Shown in pieces: positions 57,141-64,000 of a stretch of 64,000 nucleotides of DNA. This DNA is from Arcobacter sp. (GTDB taxonomy: Bacteria; Campylobacterota; Campylobacteria; Campylobacterales; Arcobacteraceae), in the NCBI GenBank assembly GCA_002869565.1, contig PKUJ01000011.1, positions 62,001-126,000 on the forward strand, given 5' to 3'. How positions within the stretch are numbered: position 1 is the stretch's first letter; every line of letters starts with the position of its first letter. A program made the position numbers and the translations under genes. Below the pieces are notes generated by a model that was not told the DNA's origin, did no database searches, and worked only from the letters and a program-made list of their open reading frames with translations.

Positions 57141-58367
57141 TATTTGACCATTTCCTAATATTTTATATTTAAATGTTGTTAAGTCAGTTATTCCCATTGG
57201 ACCTCTTGAGTGAAGTTTGTTTGTTGAAATCCCTACTTCCGCTCCAAGTCCAAAAGCTCCACCGTCAGTAAATCTTGTACTCGCATTTGCATATACGCAA
57301 GCTGCATCGACTTCATCTAAGAATTTATTTACAATTGAGTAGTTTTCACTAATGATTGATTCTGAGTGCCCTGAACCATATTTCCCTATATGATAAATTG
57401 CTTCATCAACATTTGCTACAATTTTGATATTTAAAATATTTGCTAGATACTCTGTATCGTAATCTTCATGCGTAGCGCACTGAATCTCAATAATTTTTCT
57501 AGATAAATCACAACCTTTTAACTCTGTTCCATATCTTTCAAAGGCTTCATGTAAAGGAGGTAAAATATATGCTGCAACATCTTTGTGAACTAATAGTGTT
57601 TCCATTGCATTACAAACACCTGGTCTTGATACTTTTGCATTAATGGCTATTTTTATTGCTTTATCATGGTTTGCATCTTTGTCAATAAATATGTGGCAAA
57701 GTCCTTTGTCATGTTTTACTACAGGTACAGTTGCATTTTCACTTACATATTTAATTAAAGCAGAACCGCCTCTTGGAACAATTAGGTCCACATATTTATC
57801 TTGTTTAATAAGATTAGCAACACCTTCTCTTGTCGAATCTGGTAACAATGCAATAGCTTGTTCTGGAAGCTTATTTTTTGCTAATACACTTCTTAATACA
57901 TTTGCAATTGCATTATTTGAGTGTTCAGCTTCTTTTCCACCTTTTAGTACACATACGTTTCCACTTTTAAAACAAAGTGCAGCTGTGTCAGAAGTAACAT
58001 TTGGTCTACTTTCGTAAATGATACCAATAACTCCGATTGGAATTGTCACTTTTTGGATGTTTAAGCCATTTTCTGTAACCCAACCTTCAAGTGTTTTTCC
58101 TACAGGCTCTTTTAGTGTTGCAATTTCTCTTATAGCTTGAGCCATATCTTTTACTCTATCACCAGTTAGTAAAAGTCTATCAAGAAGTGCATCATCTAGG
58201 TTTCCTAATCTTCCTGCACTCATGTCTTTTTCATTATTACTTACAATAAAATCACAATGCTCCATTAAGGCATCTGCCATTTCATTTAGTACTCTATTTT
58301 TAACTTCTCCGCTAAGAGTAGCAATTTCACGACTTATTTTTTTTGATTCTTCTAAAAATTGTTTCAT
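57135..58367 (-). CDS. proA: Glutamate-5-semialdehyde dehydrogenase
   Basis: 410 residues. NADPH-dependent reduction of gamma-glutamyl phosphate to the semialdehyde, second step of proline synthesis. Motifs: IGVIGIIYESRPNVTSDTAA, LCFKSGNVCVLKGGKEAEHS, and the catalytic Cys in KVSRPGVCNAMETLLVH; the C-terminus has FTDGGAFGLGAEVGISTNKLHSRGP (family signature). Length typical. TAGGATATTAA precedes the ATG. proB is not adjacent. Confidence 0.96.
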   Translation of the reverse strand: MKQFLEESKKISREIATLSGEVKNRVLNEMADALMEHCDFIVSNNEKDMSAGRLGNLDDALLDRLLLTGDRVKDMAQAIREIATLKEPVGKTLEGWVTENGLNIQKVTIPIGVIGIIYESRPNVTSDTAALCFKSGNVCVLKGGKEAEHSNNAIANVLRSVLAKNKLPEQAIALLPDSTREGVANLIKQDKYVDLIVPRGGSALIKYVSENATVPVVKHDKGLCHIFIDKDANHDKAIKIAINAKVSRPGVCNAMETLLVHKDVAAYILPPLHEAFERYGTELKGCDLSRKIIEIQCATHEDYDTEYLANILNIKIVANVDEAIYHIGKYGSGHSESIISENYSIVNKFLDEVDAACVYANASTRFTDGGAFGLGAEVGISTNKLHSRGPMGITDLTTFKYKILGNGQIR

Positions 58368-58459
58368 TTAATATCCTAAATATCTTCACATATCTGTTAA
58401 TTTTATCTAAAAAATTCTTTTTTTAAGTAGAAATAAATGAGGGAGAGTTATTTTGTGTA

Positions 58460-58481
58460 GGTAGTAGATATTTCTACTACC
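58460..58481 (-). terminator. Hairpin terminator after trxA
   Basis: Perfect 9-bp inverted repeat GGTAGTAGA / TCTACTACC with a 4-base loop, 16 bases beyond the trxA stop codon on the minus strand. T-run absent on that side, so strength is uncertain. Confidence 0.55.
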
Positions 58482-58496
58482 CTTTTCTATAAGTTA

Positions 58497-58814
58497 TTAT
58501 AATTGTGCGTTAATTTTGTCAGCTAATGCTTGTTTTGATTGTGCACCAATAACTTGGTCAACGATTTCTCCGTCTTTCATAAATAAAATTGTTGGAACTG
58601 ATCTAACACCATATTTAACTGCTAAATCTTGTTGTTCGTCTGTATTTACTTTACAAATGTTTGCTTTTCCATCAAACTCACTTGCTAATTCATCTATTAC
58701 GGGAGCAATCATTCTACAAGGACCACACCAAGGTGCCCAGAAGTCTACTAAAGATACTCCATTATTTACTGTTGCTTCAAAATTTTCTGTTGTTAATTCT
58801 ATATATCCTGCCAT
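58497..58814 (-). CDS. trxA: Thioredoxin
   Basis: 105 residues with the active site WAPWCGPCRM and the cis-Pro region VRSVPTILFMKDGE. The standard cytoplasmic disulfide reductase. AAAGGAAAAATT stands before the ATG. It is divergent from an HxlR-type regulator; the 146-base gap contains repeated GTACTT/GGTAC blocks that could be regulator sites. No thioredoxin reductase gene is adjacent. Confidence 0.96.
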   Translation of the reverse strand: MAGYIELTTENFEATVNNGVSLVDFWAPWCGPCRMIAPVIDELASEFDGKANICKVNTDEQQDLAVKYGVRSVPTILFMKDGEIVDQVIGAQSKQALADKINAQL

Positions 58815-58878
58815 AATTTTTCCTTATATTTTTTTGATTGTTGAAATACTATCTTAATAGTGAATTATTGTCAAGTAT

Positions 58879-58910
58879 GTACTTAAAAGTTATATAGGTA
58901 CTTTTAGGTA
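58879..58910. promoter_or_regulatory. GTACTTA / GGTACTTTTAGG blocks between trxA and the HxlR gene
   Basis: GTACTTAAAAG (58879-58889) and ATAGGTACTTTTAGGTA (58894-58910) share GTACTT. ATAGGTACT also occurs before the second HxlR gene at 62651. Candidate operators, by position and similarity only. Confidence 0.35.
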
Positions 58911-58960
58911 ACTATTAATCTATTTATGTTAATATCAAATAAATTAATAGAAAGTTTTAA

Positions 58961-59317
58961 ATGGATACTAAACAATACAACTGCTTTTTTCAACTGGCTA
59001 CGGATATGATTGGTGGAAAATGGAAAGGCATGGTTCTTTGGGCATTAAAAAAAGATGTAAAAAGAAATGGTGAATTAAAAAAACTAATTCCAAATATTTC
59101 TCAAAAAATGCTAACTCAACAGTTACGAGAGCTTGAAGAAGTTGGTATTGTTGAAAGAATTATTTATCCTGTCATTCCTCCAAAAGTTGAATATAAATTG
59201 ACTCCATCGGGGCAAAAGTTACTTCCTATATTAGAAAATTTACATGATTGGGGTAAAGAATATGCCCTTGAAAATGATATTAATATTGTAAAAGATGCTA
59301 ATTGCGTTATTGAATAA
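58961..59317 (+). CDS. HxlR-family transcriptional regulator
   Basis: 118 residues, the small winged helix of the HxlR/DUF24 family: IGGKWKGMVLWALKKDVKRN, LIPNISQKMLTQQLRELEEV and PPKVEYKLTPSG. A single Cys near the N-terminus (Cys8 in KQYNCFF) is at the redox-sensing position of YodB/HypR-type members. Divergent from trxA, so regulation of thioredoxin by thiol or electrophile stress is a reasonable guess. It shares many residues with the HxlR protein at 62697. Confidence 0.9.
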   Translation: MDTKQYNCFFQLATDMIGGKWKGMVLWALKKDVKRNGELKKLIPNISQKMLTQQLRELEEVGIVERIIYPVIPPKVEYKLTPSGQKLLPILENLHDWGKEYALENDINIVKDANCVIE

Positions 59318-59330
59318 AAATTTGGAAATA

Positions 59331-61526
59331 TTAATCTTTATATTGCTCTCTAATTTCAATAAATTTATCTTTATTTTCAAAAAGTAAATCTATAAGTTTG
59401 GGTTCAAAACTTTTGCCTTTTTCATCTTCAAAAAGTTTGAATATTTTTTCATCTTCCCAGGCTTTTTTATAACATCTATCACTAGCAAGAGCATCAAACA
59501 CGTCAGCAATAGCTGTAATTCTTCCAAAAATATGGATTTCTTCTCCTTTTTTACCTCTTGGATAACCTGTTCCATCCCATTTTTCATGGTGTTCATAAGA
59601 GACAATAGCAGCAGCTTTAAGTACTTTTCTTTTTGAATTTTTTAAGATGTTATAACCTAGTTCTGCATGTTTTTTCATAAATTCAAATTCATTATCTGTT
59701 AGTTTTCCAGGCTTTTTTAAGATAGAATCAGGAATACCAACTTTCCCAATGTCATGCATTGGAGATGCAGTAAATAATAAATCAATTTTTTCTTCATTTA
59801 ATCCATAATATGTTGCTAATAGTTTAGAATATAAGGCAACACGTTTTACATGTTGTCCTGTTTCATTACTTCTAGTTTCTCCTATTTCTCCCATACGATA
59901 TATAATCTCTTTTTGTGTCTCTTCTATTTCTTTATGAAGTTCGAAAAGTTCTGTTAAATCATTTCTTATTGACATATATTCAATAATATTTTCATTTTTA
60001 TCTTTGATTGGTACAATTGTTGTATCAACCCAATATGTTCTTCCTGTTTTAGAACAATTTTTTATAATTCCATTCCAAGTTCTACCCTCTTTAATAGTCT
60101 TCCAGAGTTCTTTGAAAATATGATTATCCATATCTTCGTGTCTTACTATACTATGAGAGTTGCCCAATAATTCATCTTCTGAGTATTCAGAAATTTTGCA
60201 AAATTGTTCATTTACAAAAGTGATCTTTCCATTTAAATCGGCTATTGAAACTATATTGCTCTTATACATTGCTTTTTTATACTCTTCAGTTTTATTCATT
60301 GCATATTCTAAATTCTGATTTGAACTACTTAACTGGTCTTTGAAATAATTATTTATTAGTTCATTTTGTGTTATATTTGTACTTATTGCAATACATTCTA
60401 CTAATTCATTTTGTGTATTGAATATTGGATTTATTATTGTATTCACCCAAAAATATTTTCCACTTTTTGTTTTATTTTTAATTTTGCCTTTCCAAGCTCT
60501 TTTTTTTTCATTTATACTGGACCATAAGTTATTGAAAAAATCTTTTTTCATCTCAGTATCTCTGAGAATATCTAATTTTTTTCCTAATAATTCATTTTTT
60601 GTATATTCTGAGATTTTGCAAAATTCTTCATTGACATATATAATATTTCCTTTTGGATCAGTTTTATAAACTAAGGAACTTCTGTCAACAGTCTCTTTAT
60701 ATTGGTTTAAAAGTTTTGTTGAATTTTGAATTTCCTCTTCTTTTCTTTTATAATCAATCCATAAATCTACTTTTAAAATAATTTCTTCAAAAATATATGG
60801 TTTTTTTATTACGTCAACAGCACCATTTTTTAAACCTTCTCTTATAATAGTTGAATCAACATGTCCAGAGATAATTAATACAGGGATTTTCTTTTTATTG
60901 ATAATCTCTAATTTATTTTTTTTTAAAAATTCTATTCCATTAGAGTTTTTTAATTGAACATCCAAAAGTATTAGGTTTATCTTCTTTTCTTGAATAATTT
61001 TATATGCTTCTTTTGTATCGCTTGCAAGTTCAATTTTATAGTGTCTATTTGAAAGAATATCTTGAAGTTGATATTGTATAATCTTTGAATCATCTACAAT
61101 AAGAATTGTCTTTAATTTATTTTTTTCAAGTTTTTCTATCGTATTTGTAATATCTTCTATTTTATGAAAAAAATCTTTGTCTTTATGTATAAAATCGATT
61201 ATACCTTTTCTGTAAGATTCGTCTATAAATAATTTATTATTTTCAGATGTGAGTAAAAATATTTTAGTATTACTATCTTTGAATCTTTCAATGATTTGAG
61301 CTCCATTTCCATCTGGCAAATTTAAATCAAGCATTATATAATCTATTTGTTCTTCATCTAAAATTTGATTTGCTTCACTAATAGTATACGCATTAAAACA
61401 TTTGTATTTTAAGATTTTAAATCGCTCTGTTAATATTTTATTAATTGATTTGGAATCTTCTAATATTAATATATTAAAATTTTCTGGATCAAATGTAGAA
61501 TTCATAAAATTATTATTATTTTTCAT
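59331..61526 (-). CDS. Double-receiver, double-PAS HD-GYP phosphodiesterase
   Basis: 731 residues. Two receiver domains (IDYIMLDLNLPDGNG, about 13-125; INLILLDVQLKNSNG, about 140-255), two PAS domains in tandem with similar cores (YVNEEFCKISEYTKNELLGK; FVNEQFCKISEYSEDELLGN), and a C-terminal HD-GYP domain (HVKRVALYSKLLA, HDIGKVGIPDSILKKPG, HHEKWDGTGYPRGKKG). HD-GYP enzymes hydrolyse cyclic di-GMP. The near-identical PAS pair suggests internal duplication. No membrane helix, so it reads cytoplasmic signals. Confidence 0.92.
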   Translation of the reverse strand: MKNNNNFMNSTFDPENFNILILEDSKSINKILTERFKILKYKCFNAYTISEANQILDEEQIDYIMLDLNLPDGNGAQIIERFKDSNTKIFLLTSENNKLFIDESYRKGIIDFIHKDKDFFHKIEDITNTIEKLEKNKLKTILIVDDSKIIQYQLQDILSNRHYKIELASDTKEAYKIIQEKKINLILLDVQLKNSNGIEFLKKNKLEIINKKKIPVLIISGHVDSTIIREGLKNGAVDVIKKPYIFEEIILKVDLWIDYKRKEEEIQNSTKLLNQYKETVDRSSLVYKTDPKGNIIYVNEEFCKISEYTKNELLGKKLDILRDTEMKKDFFNNLWSSINEKKRAWKGKIKNKTKSGKYFWVNTIINPIFNTQNELVECIAISTNITQNELINNYFKDQLSSSNQNLEYAMNKTEEYKKAMYKSNIVSIADLNGKITFVNEQFCKISEYSEDELLGNSHSIVRHEDMDNHIFKELWKTIKEGRTWNGIIKNCSKTGRTYWVDTTIVPIKDKNENIIEYMSIRNDLTELFELHKEIEETQKEIIYRMGEIGETRSNETGQHVKRVALYSKLLATYYGLNEEKIDLLFTASPMHDIGKVGIPDSILKKPGKLTDNEFEFMKKHAELGYNILKNSKRKVLKAAAIVSYEHHEKWDGTGYPRGKKGEEIHIFGRITAIADVFDALASDRCYKKAWEDEKIFKLFEDEKGKSFEPKLIDLLFENKDKFIEIREQYKD

Positions 61527-61592
61527 ATTCTCTATATCCTCAATATAGCATTATATTGAATACTATATTAAGAAATTATTAACAATTTATAA

Positions 61593-62567
61593 TTATATTT
61601 TTACTAAATACCTTCCTACTGATTTTCCTGCAAGTAAGGCTTCATATGACTCTTTAATTTCATCTAATGAAATTTCATTCGTAAGACTTTCTAATGTTTC
61701 TATTTTAAATTCATCTGCAATTTTTTCCCATGCAGCTGCTTTTTTTTCTTTTTTAGCTTCAACTGAATCAATACCAATAAGTCTAACACCTCTTAATATA
61801 AATGGAAATACATTTGTAGCTAATTCATGTGATGAAGTTAATCCACAACAAGTTGCAACACCATCATATTTTATTAGTTTTAGAGCTTCTGCTAAAATAT
61901 TTCCTCCAACTGTATCAATTACACCAGAATATTTTTCACTTCCCATTGGTCTTTTATTTTCTACATCAAAATCTTTTCTTAAAATTACTTCTTTTGCTCC
62001 AAGTTCTTTTAAAAATGGGATTTTATCCTCTTTCCCTGAAATTGCAGTAACTTCAAATCCTAGTTTACTTAAGATTGAAACGGCAATACTTCCTACTCCT
62101 CCTGTTGCTCCTGTTACTAAAATTTCACCAGAAGTCACACCATTGTTAAGTAGTTCATTTACCGAAAGTGCAGCTGTTAATCCAGCTGTTCCATAAGTCA
62201 TAATCTCTTTATCTGTGATATTTGTTGGCATTTTAACAACCCATGAAGCTGGTACTTTTACAAACTCTGCATGACCGCCATTTGTATTCATTCCCATATC
62301 ATAACCAGTAACTAAAACTTTTTGCCCTACTGTAAACTCATCTGAGTTTGATTCTTCAATAGTTCCTGCAACATCAATTCCTGTTACGTGTGGGAATACT
62401 CTAGTTACACCAGGGTTTCCCACTGAACTTAATGCATCTTTAAAATTTAGTGATGAATAACTTACTTTGATAAGTACTTCATTATCTTCTATTGCTGGAA
62501 TTTCAATATCTTGAACCCCTGATTCAAATTTTCTATCTTCTATTTTTTCAACAACATATGCTTTCAT
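61593..62567 (-). CDS. YhdH/AcuI-type quinone oxidoreductase (MDR family)
   Basis: 324 residues. NADPH-dependent medium-chain reductase without the zinc ligands of alcohol dehydrogenases. YhdH-family motifs: SSLNFKDALSSVGNPGVTR, HVTGIDVAGTIEES, GTAGLTAALSVNELL and the NADP-binding LVTGATGGVGSIAVSILSKLG, ending AGKSVGRYLVKI. AcuI members reduce acryloyl-CoA; others act on quinones or enones. AAAAGGACT precedes the ATG. The HxlR-type regulator gene starts 130 bases away on the other strand, which suggests control by that regulator. Confidence 0.88.
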   Translation of the reverse strand: MKAYVVEKIEDRKFESGVQDIEIPAIEDNEVLIKVSYSSLNFKDALSSVGNPGVTRVFPHVTGIDVAGTIEESNSDEFTVGQKVLVTGYDMGMNTNGGHAEFVKVPASWVVKMPTNITDKEIMTYGTAGLTAALSVNELLNNGVTSGEILVTGATGGVGSIAVSILSKLGFEVTAISGKEDKIPFLKELGAKEVILRKDFDVENKRPMGSEKYSGVIDTVGGNILAEALKLIKYDGVATCCGLTSSHELATNVFPFILRGVRLIGIDSVEAKKEKKAAAWEKIADEFKIETLESLTNEISLDEIKESYEALLAGKSVGRYLVKI

Positions 62568-62649
62568 ATTAGTCCTTTTTATTTTGTTTTATTTACTTAT
62601 GCTGAAATTTTAGCTAAAATATGACATATGAGCAAGAACTAACAAAAAA

Positions 62650-62674
62650 GATAGGTACTATCAAAAAGTATACT
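62650..62674. promoter_or_regulatory. Inverted repeats between the YhdH-type gene and the HxlR gene
   Basis: GATAG-GTA-CTATC (62650-62662) and the 8-base palindrome AGTATACT (62667-62674), five bases apart, 23 bases or more upstream of the HxlR start. Candidate HxlR operators. Confidence 0.45.
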
Positions 62675-62696
62675 ATATGATTTTATGGAGTATATT

Positions 62697-63038
62697 ATGA
62701 CTAAAAGAATTGAAGTTGAAGAAAATTTTGAAAAATGTCCTGTTGAAACTGCATTAGATGTGCTTGCAGGGAAATGGAAAATTTTACTTTTATGGTATTT
62801 AAGACGTGATACTCTTAGGTTTAATGAGTTACAAAAAATGGCTCCAAGGATTACGCAGAAAATGTTAATCCAAAAATTAAGAGAGTTAGAAGAGGATGGA
62901 ATTATCCATCGTGAGGTTTATCCTGTGGTTCCTCCAAAAGTAGAGTATTCACTTACTGAATATGGAGAAACTTTAAAACCTATTATAAAGCAAATGTATT
63001 TATGGGGTCAAATTCATAAGGAAAAGTTTGCTAAATAG
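62697..63038 (+). CDS. HxlR-family transcriptional regulator
   Basis: 113 residues from the ATG at 62697, preferred to 62685 because GGAG stands six bases before it. HxlR winged helix: [54 protein letters not shown]. The N-terminal Cys in EKCPVETAL is at the position of the quinone- and diamide-sensing Cys of YodB/QsrR. It is divergent from a YhdH-type quinone oxidoreductase, much as YodB stands near its nitroreductase targets. Confidence 0.9.
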   Translation: MTKRIEVEENFEKCPVETALDVLAGKWKILLLWYLRRDTLRFNELQKMAPRITQKMLIQKLRELEEDGIIHREVYPVVPPKVEYSLTEYGETLKPIIKQMYLWGQIHKEKFAK

Positions 63039-63136
63039 TTAGTTTTCTTTATTAATTAATTAAAATAAACAATAAGCTTCTCCACTTATGATATATATAA
63101 GTTAGACTTTTCCTAATCAAACTTTAAGGAGTGATT

Positions 63137-63976
63137 ATGAAAAAAGAAAAAAATACTTTTCTGAAAAGTGTTGTATCTGTGATACTAGGGGTATCTTTAA
63201 TGGTGAGTTTACAGGCAAGTGAACTTCCAAATTTCTTGGATAAAAAAGACATTATAAACGCAGAGTTTAAATGTTTAGGTACTACAAAGAAGTATAATAA
63301 GGAAGAACAAAAGCATATAGATGTGTTGTGGGATGAAACTCTTTCATATTTAAATGCATATGCTCAAGCTTTAACAAATTCAAGTCAGAGTCAGTGTCTA
63401 AATTCAGATGAAGCTATGATTGATTCTACAAATGGTGTAAAAAAAATGTGTATCATGGATCGAAGAGACATGAAGATATTAGTAAATAATATCTATCAAG
63501 TTGTAAATAATCCTGATAAAGCAAAAGAGTGTTTTAGTGCGAGAGAGGATGTTAGTTGGATTTATAGTCCAGGAGAAGAGATAGAGAAAAATTCTCCCGT
63601 AGCACAATGGTTAAATAGAACTACATTTGAAGAATTCTTTGATAAAAAAGTTACAAACAAAGATGTGAAAAAATTAGGAAAAGTACAATTTGATGCGGGA
63701 CATAAAGATGAGCACAAAATGTGGAATGATAGTAGTTACAAAAAGGATTCTTTAATGTATTTCCACCAAAATACAATACATGCTTTTGAAGTAGAAGGTG
63801 ATTGTGAAGCAAAACCTGAAGAAAGAGCTATTGTTTCAGTTTGGGCAAGAAGTAATGCTCATGACAAGCGAAATGATTATGGTACTACACTATTATGTGA
63901 GTCAGCTGAAAAACCAGGGACTCCTGCACATAGAGGTGAAATGATTCAATGTGATTTAACACATACTAAGTGGTAA
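63137..63976 (+). CDS. Exported hypothetical protein
   Basis: 279 residues from the ATG at 63137, which follows AAGGAG at the best spacing (a GTG lies six bases before). Signal peptide with hydrophobic core SVVSVILGVSLMVSL, probably cleaved after QAS. The mature protein has several Cys (residues near 47, 94, 107 and others), suggesting disulfides, and a repeated charged helical pattern. I do not recognise a family. A stretch SVWARSNAHDKRNDYGTTLL near the end is notable. The gene stops 24 bases before the window end. Confidence 0.6.
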   Translation: MKKEKNTFLKSVVSVILGVSLMVSLQASELPNFLDKKDIINAEFKCLGTTKKYNKEEQKHIDVLWDETLSYLNAYAQALTNSSQSQCLNSDEAMIDSTNGVKKMCIMDRRDMKILVNNIYQVVNNPDKAKECFSAREDVSWIYSPGEEIEKNSPVAQWLNRTTFEEFFDKKVTNKDVKKLGKVQFDAGHKDEHKMWNDSSYKKDSLMYFHQNTIHAFEVEGDCEAKPEERAIVSVWARSNAHDKRNDYGTTLLCESAEKPGTPAHRGEMIQCDLTHTKW

Positions 63977-64000
63977 AGAAAATAAATTGATAATTTAATA

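Overview
This is a strongly AT-rich chromosomal segment of a Campylobacterota bacterium, most likely a member of the Arcobacteraceae (Arcobacter sensu lato). Supporting signs are the ruvC-dnaA-dnaN-gyrB order, histidine kinases with the HQW/HQF-[KR]QPL phosphoacceptor motif, CcoG, the overall gene content and the TTATTCACA/TTTTCACA type of DnaA box. The species cannot be told from the sequence alone. No rRNA, tRNA, CRISPR array, prophage or intact insertion sequence was seen.

Layout. 1-2.0 kb: a phosphoglycerol-transferase (LTA-synthase/MdoB-like) membrane enzyme. 2.0-10.0 kb: one tightly packed run of nine genes (FtsX-type permease, LolD-type ATPase, a CcoN-like heme protein lacking the usual copper ligands, a multi-pass protein, YceI, a small exported protein, a phosphoesterase and a two-component system); this is the least explained locus. 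10.0-12.7 kb: a hypothetical protein, a TRIC-like channel, purN and an EamA transporter broken by a stop codon. 12.7-18.3 kb: ruvC, dnaA, dnaN and gyrB with DnaA-box clusters on both sides of dnaA (bipartite oriC), a box-centred palindrome before dnaA and a DnaA-trio-like tract before dnaN. 18.3-19.8 kb: a palindromic repeat and decayed genes, including a truncated antitoxin. 19.8-29.1 kb: an ABC-F ATPase, a ferric-reductase-like oxidoreductase whose reading frame begins without a normal start codon, a periplasmic rhodanese with sensor kinase, LrgAB and small conserved genes. 29.2-33.4 kb: a sugar ABC transporter plus GH4 glycosidase operon behind two perfect inverted repeats. 33.4-39.0 kb: EamA transporters, an FAD oxidoreductase, queF, a small SRP RNA, a YqaA-type membrane protein and a pseudouridine synthase. 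39.1-44.0 kb: purB, nrdA and nrdB, followed by a second copy of the palindromic repeat. 44.1-46.8 kb: a LysE/EamA exporter pair divergent from an AraC-GyrI regulator. 46.9-55.1 kb: a lipoprotein, a monooxygenase, an OmpA-like protein, a phosphatase, an amidase, a phosphohexomutase, ogt and a two-component system. 55.0-63.98 kb: ccoG, LysE, proA, trxA, an HD-GYP protein, a YhdH-type oxidoreductase, two HxlR regulators and an exported protein.

The core genes serve replication, nucleotide synthesis (purN, purB, nrdAB), queuosine synthesis, cytochrome oxidase maturation (ccoG) and redox homeostasis (trxA, HxlR regulators). Around them lies much small-molecule export: four EamA proteins, one of them broken, and two LysE proteins. 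There are three two-component or kinase loci and one c-di-GMP phosphodiesterase, consistent with a free-living or host-associated microaerophile.
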